From a virus, in IMG/VR virus record IMGVR_UViG_3300022927_000039, positions 1-44,287 of that record: a stretch of 44,287 nucleotides of DNA. One strand, given 5' to 3'. Positions within the stretch are counted from its first letter, which is position 1, and every line of letters begins with the position of its first letter. The notes beneath the pieces are model-generated. The model searched no databases and had not been told where the DNA came from. It worked only from the letters and a program-made list of their open reading frames with translations. Positions 33,619 to 40,442 of this stretch are shown piece by piece. The translations under genes and the position numbers were made by a program.

Positions 33619-35235
33619 TTATTTTGGTCCGTCAAACAATGGCATAAATGTTGGAGTAATAATTGGAGCCAACTGCCAATCTAATGTTTGTGCCTGATCA
33701 TATTCGTCATTATCAGTGTCGTAATAGAAAGCATTAGTACCTTCAACTAGTTCGTCTTCACTGGTGTTGTACACACTGACAGCAAACTCTTCAACTAATG
33801 TTATACCGTTTACTTTACCTCTTACACCAAACAAATAATGTGATGGTGCTTGATCGGCTGTTAATGTAGAAGTATCTGCAGTAAGTATTCCTGTATTTGT
33901 ATCAAATGACATCCATGGACTTAAAGGACTAAATGTTAATACGGATACATTAGATGCCCCACTATTAAGACCTAAATCCACAGTAACTGATTGTCCTCTT
34001 TGTACCTTTGCCACTGATCCAGATGGGTAATTAAACAAGTCTTGAGTAGCATTAACACCACCTGCATCAACCTGTAGAATTGTTTTATTTGTATTAGATG
34101 TACTAAATCCACCGTCAGTTGCCGCATTTGCTAAATTTAATTTTTGTATTCCTTTTAATGAACCTTCAGCAACTAGAATTTCTTTAATTCTATTTGAATC
34201 TTCTGTTGGGTGCTTTTCAATATATCCTAACACACCACCTGCAACTATACCTGCACTTACACTAGTACCTGTACCGTCCGTGTATGTTGTGCCTGTTTCA
34301 CCCATTTCCGCTCCACTTACATTTACACCAATAGTAAAGATGTCAATTGCCGCACCATAGTTGTTGATTGATGTTACAGGATCTGAGCCGTCCCATGGGG
34401 TATTTGTAAATGATGTAATATTATAAGAAGTATCATGCGAACCCACAGTAATTATCTCATTAACTCCTGCTGGTGAATAATTATTTACATCACTTCCTTG
34501 GTTACCTGCAGATGCAACTACAACAATATTTGAATTATTGATTTCTGCAATTTTGGAATCTATTATATCATTTTGTGTTGTTACCCATGGAGCACAAAGT
34601 ACTTTAACATCATTTGGATTATTAGCATTATGATGAACCAAACAGGCATCTAGAGCATTCATTACGTTACCTAAACTAATTGTTCCTGCTAACTGATCAA
34701 ATAATTTGACATTTTGAACTGTGGCGTCTTTTGCAAGACCAACATTTTGTCCATTGATTAAACTTCCCACGAATGTTCCATGTCCTGTATAATCATCATA
34801 GTCGCCATCTACTGTTGTAAATAGGTTATTAATAGTAGAACCACTGAATTCTGAATGGGTTGATTGTACTCCGGAATCTATAAGATAGCATGTTTTTCCT
34901 GAACCTGTATATTTTGGTTCAAATGCACTATACCCTGGGTCAACATCTTGGTTAACCATTGCATTTGCTTCTTCTAAATCAACGTGCCTGTTGTCTACAT
35001 ATAAAAAGTGATTAGTATTCATTGCTTGTAAACTTACGCCTGAATCACTATCACTTAGACTAGAATATTTTAATCCCACTATTGCTGAAACTTGTTCTGC
35101 TGTTGCTTCTACTTCATATGTTAGATTTAATGCAAATGTTTTTTCTATTCCTGCACCCGCTGTACTAAGAGCATTTTCTGCCTCGGTAGCATTACTATGA
35201 GTGTCTGAATCCATTACTACTATATATTTTGCCAT
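33619..35235 (-). CDS. Subtilisin-like serine protease (S8) with propeptide and Ig-like C-terminus, 538 aa
   Basis: The catalytic triad is complete: Asp120 (YLIDSG), His152 (GHGTFVG), Ser325 (GTSVSAG), with oxyanion Asn245 (SAGNQG). Residues 1-60 look like an I9-type inhibitory propeptide (YIVVMDSD ... VSAIVGL), so self-processing is expected. Residues about 400-505 form an Ig/cadherin-like domain (SPLSPWMSFDTNTGILTAD in part). No signal peptide, so it acts in the host cytoplasm or the virion. A GGAG binding site and a minus-strand GATAAATA promoter precede it, indicating late expression. Confidence 0.9.
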   Translation of the reverse strand: MAKYIVVMDSDTHSNATEAENALSTAGAGIEKTFALNLTYEVEATAEQVSAIVGLKYSSLSDSDSGVSLQAMNTNHFLYVDNRHVDLEEANAMVNQDVDPGYSAFEPKYTGSGKTCYLIDSGVQSTHSEFSGSTINNLFTTVDGDYDDYTGHGTFVGSLINGQNVGLAKDATVQNVKLFDQLAGTISLGNVMNALDACLVHHNANNPNDVKVLCAPWVTTQNDIIDSKIAEINNSNIVVVASAGNQGSDVNNYSPAGVNEIITVGSHDTSYNITSFTNTPWDGSDPVTSINNYGAAIDIFTIGVNVSGAEMGETGTTYTDGTGTSVSAGIVAGGVLGYIEKHPTEDSNRIKEILVAEGSLKGIQKLNLANAATDGGFSTSNTNKTILQVDAGGVNATQDLFNYPSGSVAKVQRGQSVTVDLGLNSGASNVSVLTFSPLSPWMSFDTNTGILTADTSTLTADQAPSHYLFGVRGKVNGITLVEEFAVSVYNTSEDELVEGTNAFYYDTDNDEYDQAQTLDWQLAPIITPTFMPLFDGPK

Positions 35236-35277
35236 TTTGACTCCGTTTCGATAACTAAATGTTATAATTACTTATTA

Positions 35278-35285
35278 TATTTATC
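35278..35285 (-). promoter_or_regulatory. Late promoter on the minus strand, GATAAATA
   Basis: Reads GATAAATA on the minus strand, 42 nt before the subtilase ATG. AATAAATA lies a few bases further upstream. It would control the subtilase and the radical-SAM-like gene. Confidence 0.65.
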
Positions 35286-35310
35286 ATATTTATTCAAATA
35301 ACAAATTGTA

Positions 35311-36360
35311 ATGACAGAAATAAGAATAGGAAATCCAAACTTTTTAAGTTTACATTACGAATACCCTGAACTTAAACCAGGACAGGAATTCATTAAGGGA
35401 GATATTTCTTCTGATATACAAGAGTTTTCCAAAGAAAAAACAAAAGAACTTATAAGTGACCAACTTAGTGAATTTAAAGATGGTACTCTATGTTTAAGCG
35501 GAGGGTATGATAGTCAATTTTTAGCACTCAGTATGATAGAATCTGACTTTAAATTTAGTGTTGTTATATACGAATCACTTTGGGGAAATAATGTTGTAAA
35601 TGCAAATGATGTTATGTTTTCAGAAAAATTTTGTAAAAAATATAATTTACCATATGAAATCATATCCATAGACGCAAAGGATTTTTTTGAAAATACAAAA
35701 ATGCTACCTATGGTAAAAAAATACAGAAATTGGAGCCCACAGATATTATTTCATATATACTTTCTAAATACATTAGAAGCGGAGAAAATAATAATAGGTG
35801 GTGACCCTCCGTGGATCACATTTGGAAACAATAAAGCCCATAATGTTAATTTATTTGGTTATGTAGAAAAGTACTATGTACCCTATCAAATATATGCTGA
35901 TTTAAAAAACAAAAAACTTTTAAAAGGTATTTTCCATCAAAGTCCTGATCTATATCACTTGGGTATGGCAAATAATATAGACATACTTAAGAAGTATAAC
36001 GTTTATCAACCAACAAACGATAATTTTATATATGAAAAATATAGATATAAAGAAATTTATTATAATAATATTTTAGACATTCCCTTAGAACATAGATTAA
36101 TGACAGCCACAGGGTTTGAGAATCTTAAAAAACATTATGCTAGTATAACAGGCATATACGATAATTTCGATAAAGAATTTAGAGCTCCACTTGAAGAAAT
36201 TGCTGTTAGAAGTCTTATAACATCTGAAAATAAACCTCCAGCCATACAAAGAATAAAATTTAATAAAGATATAAATGAGCTATATTTTATGAAAAAGTTT
36301 GAGGAAACAATAAAGACCTCTGAGGCTCAACCATTAAAAGATTTCCTTTTTGATTTCTAA
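35311..36360 (+). CDS. Asparagine-synthetase-like PP-loop protein, 349 aa
   Basis: LSGGYDS at residues 62-68 is the PP-loop that binds ATP pyrophosphate in N-type ATP pyrophosphatases. IIGGDPPW near 161-168 matches the GGDE-type motif of asparagine synthetase and of the lasso-peptide cyclases derived from it. The glutaminase domain is absent, so it would need ammonia or another amine, or act as an amide-forming cyclase. It is divergent from the subtilase. Together these genes resemble a peptide-modification set. Substrate unknown. Confidence 0.7.
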   Translation: MTEIRIGNPNFLSLHYEYPELKPGQEFIKGDISSDIQEFSKEKTKELISDQLSEFKDGTLCLSGGYDSQFLALSMIESDFKFSVVIYESLWGNNVVNANDVMFSEKFCKKYNLPYEIISIDAKDFFENTKMLPMVKKYRNWSPQILFHIYFLNTLEAEKIIIGGDPPWITFGNNKAHNVNLFGYVEKYYVPYQIYADLKNKKLLKGIFHQSPDLYHLGMANNIDILKKYNVYQPTNDNFIYEKYRYKEIYYNNILDIPLEHRLMTATGFENLKKHYASITGIYDNFDKEFRAPLEEIAVRSLITSENKPPAIQRIKFNKDINELYFMKKFEETIKTSEAQPLKDFLFDF

Positions 36361-36412
36361 ATACCAAATACGCCAAAATTGGCCTATAATATATAAAATA
36401 TTTATATACTAA

Positions 36413-36420
36413 TATAAATA
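36413..36420 (+). promoter_or_regulatory. Late promoter, exact TATAAATA
   Basis: Identical to the T4 late consensus. It lies 45 nt before the small frame at 36466 and probably starts the micro-gene operon. Confidence 0.65.
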
Positions 36421-36465
36421 CCGCATATAACATATTATAAACTGAAAATATATCAACCTCCCATC

Positions 36466-36594
36466 ATGATTAGAAGTTTATTCACAATATGGTTAAGTAT
36501 GTCTATCCAGACATCCGATAACCTATACGGTGCATTGCGAAGTGTTAGGGAAGTTGTTGACTGGAGCATTAGTAATGAGCGAAAAACAAATTAA
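36466..36594 (+). CDS. Micro-protein, 42 aa
   Basis: Begins MIRSLFTIWLSMSIQ, an amphipathic or membrane-prone helix, then a charged end (VREVVDWSISNERKTN). No clear ribosome binding site. Overlaps the next small frame by 20 nt. Coding status uncertain. Confidence 0.4.
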   Translation: MIRSLFTIWLSMSIQTSDNLYGALRSVREVVDWSISNERKTN

Positions 36595-36679
36595 TAAAAT
36601 AAAAGATCGTTTAGAAGTCTTTACTTTAGTCAGTATATTCTTGGTTTCATTACTAGCAGTATCGCCTAGTATACATTAA
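36575..36679 (+). CDS. Micro membrane protein, 34 aa
   Basis: A charged start (SEKQINKIKDRLE) runs into one hydrophobic helix (VFTLVSIFLVSLLAV). A GGAG lies about 8 nt before the ATG. It fits the row of tiny membrane proteins that follows. Confidence 0.45.
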   Translation: MSEKQINKIKDRLEVFTLVSIFLVSLLAVSPSIH

Positions 36680-36692
36680 CACAGGAGAGAAA

Positions 36693-36941
36693 ATGAAAAA
36701 TTTATTTGTTATAGCAATGTTAGGATTATTTGTATTAGACGTAAATGCAGATTGGAGAATGGACAGATTTGATCTAAACGATGATGGATTTGTTGTTAAA
36801 AAAGAATTAAAACAAGCAGGTTGTGAAGTCAAAGTAGGACTTTTTAATGCCGCTGATAAAAATGATGATGGTAAACTTTCTAAAAAAGAACTTAGAGTTG
36901 CTTCTGAGTATATTGTAAAAAGAAGGTGTCCTAGGAGTTAA
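36693..36941 (+). CDS. Secreted EF-hand protein, 82 aa
   Basis: The signal peptide MKNLFVIAMLGLFVLDVNA should direct export to the periplasm. The mature part has two EF-hand loops, DLNDDGFVVKKE and DKNDDGKLSKKE, each with Asp/Asn at loop positions 1, 3 and 5, and two Cys (AGCEV, RRCP) that may pair. CAGGAGAG precedes the ATG. Calcium binding in the host envelope is likely; its use to the phage is unknown. Adjacent to a run of small membrane proteins. Confidence 0.82.
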   Translation: MKNLFVIAMLGLFVLDVNADWRMDRFDLNDDGFVVKKELKQAGCEVKVGLFNAADKNDDGKLSKKELRVASEYIVKRRCPRS

Positions 36942-36942
36942 A

Positions 36943-37167
36943 ATGGCCTGGATGGAAAAAGCAACATTAGATTTATCAAATGCACAATACGAACCAAGGG
37001 TAAGTGAAATAGTAAGAGATTTCGTTATGGAAAATACTTGGAATACACCGTTTATTATAAAAACAGGTAGAGATATAGGCGTAAGAGCAAAAGTAACAAT
37101 GATATTAGATGAGATAACATATCACACAAAGTGGGAAGATGACGAGATAGAGGTTCTTAAAGTTTAA
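36943..37167 (+). CDS. Hypothetical protein, 74 aa
   Basis: A TAGGAG site overlaps the end of the EF-hand gene. A small soluble protein with RDIGVRAKVTMILDEITYH in the centre and an acidic end (KWEDDEIEVLKV). One base overlaps the next start. No family recognised. Confidence 0.6.
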   Translation: MAWMEKATLDLSNAQYEPRVSEIVRDFVMENTWNTPFIIKTGRDIGVRAKVTMILDEITYHTKWEDDEIEVLKV

Positions 37168-37295
37168 TGACACAGATAGTATACAAAATTATAGACAAAT
37201 CAGGAATTACAAAGAAGTTAGAAACTAAAATAGAATTTTTTACATACGGATTATTATGGTATGTATTTTTTATAAGTTTTATAGAATTAGTTTAG
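37167..37295 (+). CDS. Micro membrane protein, 42 aa
   Basis: TAATG overlap with the gene before. A basic N-terminal half (KIIDKSGITKKLETK) is followed by one aromatic-rich helix (FFTYGLLWYVFFISFIEL). Probably sits in the host inner membrane. Confidence 0.55.
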   Translation: MTQIVYKIIDKSGITKKLETKIEFFTYGLLWYVFFISFIELV

Positions 37296-37303
37296 GAGTA
37301 ATA

Positions 37304-37399
37304 ATGAATACTTTTTTAAATTTTTTTAAAAGAGGTTGGGTAAAAACTTTTTTTAAATATTGGGTACAACCTTGGCACCCAAAAGGATGTATAAGATAA
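37304..37399 (+). CDS. Micro-protein, 31 aa, aromatic and basic
   Basis: TTTAGGAGTAATA before the ATG is a good ribosome binding site, which argues it is real. Rich in Phe, Trp and Lys (FKRGWVKTFFKYWVQ, ending KGCIR), so likely a membrane-surface helix. It could also be a short peptide precursor, given the modification-type enzymes nearby; that is speculation. One base overlaps the next start. Confidence 0.5.
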   Translation: MNTFLNFFKRGWVKTFFKYWVQPWHPKGCIR

Positions 37400-37524
37400 T
37401 GGAAATAATATTTATATCAACACTTGGATTACTTGTATCAGCAATTTTTTTAGAAAAAGCACCTATGCATGATATTGTTACAGCACTCCAATACGAAAAG
37501 TTGAGAAACAAAAGTGGAAACTAA
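37399..37524 (+). CDS. Micro membrane protein, 41 aa
   Basis: Begins at the last base of the previous stop. An N-terminal hydrophobic helix (EIIFISTLGLLVSAIFL) is followed by a short charged tail (ALQYEKLRNKSGN). Overlaps the next GTG-started gene by 11 nt. Confidence 0.5.
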   Translation: MEIIFISTLGLLVSAIFLEKAPMHDIVTALQYEKLRNKSGN

Positions 37525-37699
37525 AAACTACACAGAAGCAACTCCGCAAGAAGTTCATGAATGGCAAAACGGCGGTGATTTTTTTATGACAGGTGATTTT
37601 GATGTTATGAAAATGTTTGTTGTTATACCAGCAGTAATTCAGATTGTAGTATTTGGTATGATGTTAGTAGTATTTAAATTAAATACATTCTTGTTTTGA
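37514..37699 (+). CDS. Small membrane protein, 61 aa, GTG start
   Basis: Starts at GTG inside the end of the previous gene. A soluble N-terminus (TEATPQEVHEWQNGGDF) precedes one C-terminal transmembrane helix (MFVVIPAVIQIVVFGMMLVV). No strong binding site is visible. Function unknown. Confidence 0.5.
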   Translation: METKNYTEATPQEVHEWQNGGDFFMTGDFDVMKMFVVIPAVIQIVVFGMMLVVFKLNTFLF

Positions 37700-37854
37700 T
37701 CAAAGACGCAGTAAAGGCCGTTATTGGTGTAGGCAAAAATAACGGCACTTTTAAACCCACTCCATTGCGAATTATTCTATTCGCTTTTTTAGTAGCAGGT
37801 ATATTTTTAGGTTTTATATCATTATTGCTACTCTTGACAAGTATTATTTTATAA
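37696..37854 (+). CDS. Small membrane protein, 52 aa, TTG start
   Basis: A TTG start overlaps the previous stop by 4 nt (TTGA). A basic N-terminal half ([17 protein letters not shown]) and one strongly hydrophobic C-terminal helix ([19 protein letters not shown]). Its end overlaps the ferredoxin promoter. Confidence 0.5.
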   Translation: MIKDAVKAVIGVGKNNGTFKPTPLRIILFAFLVAGIFLGFISLLLLLTSIIL

Positions 37855-37861
37855 GTATAAT
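37834..37861 (+). promoter_or_regulatory. Consensus sigma70 promoter of the ferredoxin gene
   Basis: TTGACA at 37834-37839, a 16-nt spacer, TATAAT at 37856-37861. Both boxes are perfect. A TTAGGAAG binding site and the ATG at 37883 follow. Expected to be active early with host RNA polymerase. Confidence 0.8.
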
Positions 37862-37882
37862 AAATATAAATTTAGGAAGATT

Positions 37883-38221
37883 ATGGCTTTTATAGTAGGT
37901 AGTCCATGTGTCGGATGTAAAGACACAAAATGCGTAGAGGTTTGCCCTGTAGACTGCTTCTATGAAGGACCTGATATGCTAGTAATTAATCCAGACGAAT
38001 GTATTGATTGTGCTTTGTGTGAACCAGAATGTCCAGTAGATGCAATTTGGAGTGACGATGAATTACCATCAGAACAAATTCCTTTTATAGAAATAAATGC
38101 TAAACTATCTGAGGTGTGGCCAAACATAGCAGAAACAAAAGATGCAATGGCACATGAAAGTCCATACTCCATAGAAGAAGCAATAGCAATAGGTGAGAAA
38201 CATGTCGAAGAAAACCAATAA
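37883..38221 (+). CDS. fdxA: FdxA-type 7Fe ferredoxin, 112 aa
   Basis: Cys9, Cys12, Cys17, Cys21 ([14 protein letters not shown]) and Cys40, Cys43, Cys46, Cys50 ([12 protein letters not shown]) form the two-cluster N-terminus of proteobacterial FdxA ferredoxins ([3Fe-4S] plus [4Fe-4S]). The segments [17 protein letters not shown] and SEVWPNI are near-diagnostic of this family, as is the length. It is a soluble electron carrier; the partner in infection is unknown. The consensus early promoter stands out among neighbouring small genes. The host chromosome would normally encode such a protein, so acquisition from a host is likely. Confidence 0.9.
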   Translation: MAFIVGSPCVGCKDTKCVEVCPVDCFYEGPDMLVINPDECIDCALCEPECPVDAIWSDDELPSEQIPFIEINAKLSEVWPNIAETKDAMAHESPYSIEEAIAIGEKHVEENQ

Positions 38222-38345
38222 ACCAGTAACAAGGTCACACTTGCAACTGTTTACGCACGACTCACCTTTCGGACACAAAGTACAAAAGGATAAAACAAAA
38301 ATTATACCTCGCAAAGAAAAGTATAAGGATAAAGAAAATGATTGA
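38202..38345 (+). CDS. Small basic protein, 47 aa
   Basis: Overlaps the end of the ferredoxin gene by 20 nt, with an AGGTGAG binding site. Rich in Lys ([18 protein letters not shown]). No membrane helix. Function unknown; possibly co-expressed with the ferredoxin. Confidence 0.5.
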   Translation: MSKKTNKPVTRSHLQLFTHDSPFGHKVQKDKTKIIPRKEKYKDKEND

Positions 38346-38520
38346 TGGCGTAATACTTATGGCAATAATTATACCTGCTTTAATAGGATTATTTTCTATG
38401 ATGTTTAACATTATTAACAGCGAAGGCGGAACAAAAGGTATAAGCAAAGAAGTATATTATGGTAGAAAAACAGGCAAACAATATACTGCAGAAAAAACCA
38501 GAGACCAACATATAGTTTAA
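38338..38520 (+). CDS. Small membrane protein, 60 aa
   Basis: Overlaps the previous gene by 8 nt, with AAGGATAAAG in front. An N-terminal hydrophobic helix (GVILMAIIIPALIGLFSMMF) is followed by a basic soluble tail (YYGRKTGKQYTAEKTRDQ). Function unknown. Confidence 0.6.
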   Translation: MIDGVILMAIIIPALIGLFSMMFNIINSEGGTKGISKEVYYGRKTGKQYTAEKTRDQHIV

Positions 38521-38524
38521 AACT

Positions 38525-38532
38525 GATAAATA
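38525..38532 (+). promoter_or_regulatory. Late promoter, GATAAATA
   Basis: GATAAATA 35 nt before the lipase ATG at 38568. Confidence 0.7.
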
Positions 38533-38567
38533 CTACTATAATAATTTTTATTATTTAGGAGTAACAA

Positions 38568-39374
38568 ATGTCAGTAAAAGATATGTCTTACCGTGAACGC
38601 GGATTATTGCTTAGTATGTTCGCACATCAATGCTATTGCGAACCAAAAGATCTATTAAAGAAGAGACCTGGAATAAAAAGTCTAGATCCTCTTAAAAAGT
38701 TTTTAAACAAACCACTTCCACCAACATATATAGATGTTGATGGAGCCCAAGCCTATGTAATGAGTGATAGCAAAGATGTCCTTATTGCATGTAGAGGTAC
38801 GGAACCCACACAGATAAATGATATTTTAGCAGATTTAAAAATGTTCCCTGTTAAACATCATATATCAGGAAGAGTACACAGGGGATTTTATGCAGAGTAT
38901 GACAAAGTTATTCCTGGTATCAAAGAAGCATTAACAAAACATAACAAAAAAGGTGATAAAACTGTATGGGTCACAGGACATAGTTTAGGTGGAGCAATGG
39001 CTGTACTTGTTGCGGCTGAGTTAAGACCAAATGGTGGCTTACATACATTTGGTCAACCAAGAGTTGGTAATGCAGAATTCCTTAAAGCATTGGACGGTAT
39101 CAAATATTACAGATATAGAAACAACAATGATATTGTTACAGCAGTACCACCATCATGGTTATTCTTTAAACATGGTGGAGTTTTAAGATATATTAACACA
39201 TATGGTAATATTAGAAAAGCAACTCCTTGGCAAAGATTTAAAGATAAATGTAGAGGTCATTGGACTGCACTTAAATCTTTTAATTTAATAGATGGTTTTG
39301 CTGATCATAGTATGGGATTATATCATGAATTCTTATACAACATGGACGACAACGGCGAGCAATTACCTAAATAA
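38568..39374 (+). CDS. Class 3 lipase-like alpha/beta hydrolase, 268 aa
   Basis: GHSLGGAMA at about residues 137-145 is the nucleophile elbow (Ser139). An Asp in NNNDIVTAVPP and a His in DHSMGLYHEF complete the triad in class 3 order, and HTFGQPRVGN is the conserved strand motif. ACRGTEP near residue 78 is typical of the oxyanion region. No signal peptide, so it acts in the cytoplasm or in the virion. TTAGGAG binding site and late promoter. It might attack host membrane lipids at lysis or entry. Confidence 0.87.
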   Translation: MSVKDMSYRERGLLLSMFAHQCYCEPKDLLKKRPGIKSLDPLKKFLNKPLPPTYIDVDGAQAYVMSDSKDVLIACRGTEPTQINDILADLKMFPVKHHISGRVHRGFYAEYDKVIPGIKEALTKHNKKGDKTVWVTGHSLGGAMAVLVAAELRPNGGLHTFGQPRVGNAEFLKALDGIKYYRYRNNNDIVTAVPPSWLFFKHGGVLRYINTYGNIRKATPWQRFKDKCRGHWTALKSFNLIDGFADHSMGLYHEFLYNMDDNGEQLPK

Positions 39375-39383
39375 GGAAAACAT

Positions 39384-39641
39384 ATGAATTGGTTAATAAT
39401 ATTAGCACTAAAAAGCATACTATCAAGTATAATTGGTAGTAGTTTTTATCAGTGGTTTAAAAATACTAAAATGGGTGTATGGTTCCAAGTAAAAATGGAT
39501 AACACAATGGAGTGGGTAGCAAATAGATATGATTTAGAAATTGCTAGTCGCGAAGAAAAATGGTTAAAGCAATATCCATTACTTGGACAACGTATTGTAG
39601 ATTTAGAAAAAGAAGTAGCAAAACTTAAAAAGAAAAAATAG
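39384..39641 (+). CDS. Membrane-anchored coiled-coil protein, 85 aa
   Basis: Starts 9 nt after the lipase stop with an AAGGAAAA site. An N-terminal hydrophobic segment (LIILALKSILSSIIGSSFY) is followed by a soluble part and a C-terminal coiled coil (RIVDLEKEVAKLKKKK). Co-transcribed with the lipase, so a lipase partner or anchor is possible. Confidence 0.6.
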   Translation: MNWLIILALKSILSSIIGSSFYQWFKNTKMGVWFQVKMDNTMEWVANRYDLEIASREEKWLKQYPLLGQRIVDLEKEVAKLKKKK

Positions 39642-39674
39642 CAATACATAGTTTTAACTTTGCATTTAAATCAC

Positions 39675-39682
39675 GATAAATA
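39675..39682 (+). promoter_or_regulatory. Late promoter, GATAAATA
   Basis: GATAAATA 33 nt before the ATG at 39716. Confidence 0.7.
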
Positions 39683-39715
39683 GATGCATAATAACATAGG
39701 TTTAAGGAAAAAAAT

Positions 39716-39886
39716 ATGTCCAACAAAACACCATACGAAATACGTCTGGATTTAGTTAGAGAGGCAAAAGAAATACTTCAGGCAAAGGCAAAAAACCCTG
39801 AAGACATGCCAACAACAGAAGATGTTTTAAAAGAAGCAGAACGTCTCAACGAATTTGTTTCCAAGAAACCCTTTTCAGATAGGTAA
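39716..39886 (+). CDS. Small helical protein, 56 aa
   Basis: TTTAAGGAAA provides the binding site. Almost wholly helical and charged (YEIRLDLVREAKEILQ, then TTEDVLKEAERLNEFV). It has its own late promoter and a terminator, like the units at 8414 and 8782. No family assigned. Confidence 0.68.
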   Translation: MSNKTPYEIRLDLVREAKEILQAKAKNPEDMPTTEDVLKEAERLNEFVSKKPFSDR

Positions 39887-39897
39887 AACTCTTTAAT

Positions 39898-39924
39898 AAA
39901 AAAGCACCACAAGGTGCTTTTTTT
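39898..39924 (+). terminator. Rho-independent terminator
   Basis: The AAAGCACC / GGTGCTTT stem with an ACAA loop and a T-run. It closes the 56-aa gene before the tRNA cluster. Confidence 0.9.
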
Positions 39925-39958
39925 ATGACCTTTTTATTCACCTATAAAAATTCTTAAA

Positions 39959-39966
39959 TATAAATA
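39959..39966 (+). promoter_or_regulatory. Late-type motif TATAAATA before the tRNA cluster
   Basis: An exact T4 late consensus 17 nt upstream of tRNA-Thr and downstream of a terminator; the best candidate promoter for the tRNA genes. Confidence 0.5.
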
Positions 39967-39983
39967 CTTGAGTAATGAAACAG

Positions 39984-40059
39984 GCTGGATTAGCTCAGTT
40001 GGTAGAGCAACTGATTTGTAATCAGTAGGTCGTCAGTTCGAATCCGACATCCAGCACCA
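39984..40059 (+). tRNA. tRNA-Thr (anticodon TGT)
   Basis: A 7-bp acceptor stem GCTGGAT/ATCCAGC, anticodon arm ACTGA-TTTGTAA-TCAGT, TTCGAAT T-loop and an encoded CCA end. Reads ACA, an abundant codon here. Confidence 0.95.
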
Positions 40060-40076
40060 ATTTAAGAGAGACAGAT

Positions 40077-40277
40077 ATGCCAAAGGCAAAGACAACAAAA
40101 ACAAAAGCAAAAACAAAAACTCCAGCAAAAAAGAAAGCAACCAAAGTAACACCAAATCCATGGAGTGGAGACGTTATTGCGGCAAACATTCGTAAGAATG
40201 CGGAACAAATCAGCAAGAACATTATGAAAAATGCTGAAAGAATAGGTGCTAATATTAAAGCACTTATGGATAGATAA
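40077..40277 (+). CDS. Basic protein between tRNA genes, 66 aa
   Basis: AAGAGAGACAGAT precedes the ATG. The N-terminal third is a Lys/Thr/Ala tail (PKAKTTKTKAKTKTPAKKK), like histone or nucleoid-protein tails. A helical repeat follows (IRKNAEQISKNIMKNAERIGANIKA in part), with heptad-like spacing of NAE-I. Possibly DNA- or RNA-binding. It would be transcribed together with the flanking tRNAs. Confidence 0.65.
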   Translation: MPKAKTTKTKAKTKTPAKKKATKVTPNPWSGDVIAANIRKNAEQISKNIMKNAERIGANIKALMDR

Positions 40278-40282
40278 TTTCG

Positions 40283-40358
40283 GGGGCCATAGCTCAGCCG
40301 GGAGAGCGCCTGGTTTGCAACCAGGAGGTCCGGGGTTCGATCCCCCGTGGCTCCACCA
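40283..40358 (+). tRNA. tRNA-Ala (anticodon TGC)
   Basis: Acceptor GGGGCCA/TGGCTCC with one G-T pair, anticodon loop TTTGCAA on a CCTGG/CCAGG stem, TTCGATC T-loop, CCA encoded. Confidence 0.95.
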
Positions 40359-40364
40359 ATTTAG

Positions 40365-40439
40365 GCGGATGTAGTATAACGGCTATTATGAGACCTTGCC
40401 AAGGTTTAGATCCGAGTTCGATTCTCGGCATCCGCTCCA
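40365..40439 (+). tRNA. tRNA-Gly (anticodon GCC)
   Basis: Acceptor GCGGATG/CATCCGC, anticodon loop TTGCCAA, T-arm CCGAG-TTCGATT-CTCGG, encoded CCA after T73. Reads GGC and GGT. Confidence 0.93.
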
Positions 40440-40442
40440 AAC

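Larger units (their letters stand above)
36361..36692 (+). other. AT-rich stretch between the PP-loop and EF-hand genes
   Basis: Holds a GCCAAAATTGGC palindrome at 36372-36383, an isolated TATAAT, an exact TATAAATA late motif at 36413-36420 and two tiny overlapping reading frames (36466-36594 and 36575-36679). No RNA gene was recognised. Confidence 0.6.

Noticed and set aside
36372-36383. GCCAAAATTGGC palindrome as a terminator
   Set aside because: Five-base-pair stem with a tiny loop and no T-run; could be a protein-binding site but nothing supports this.
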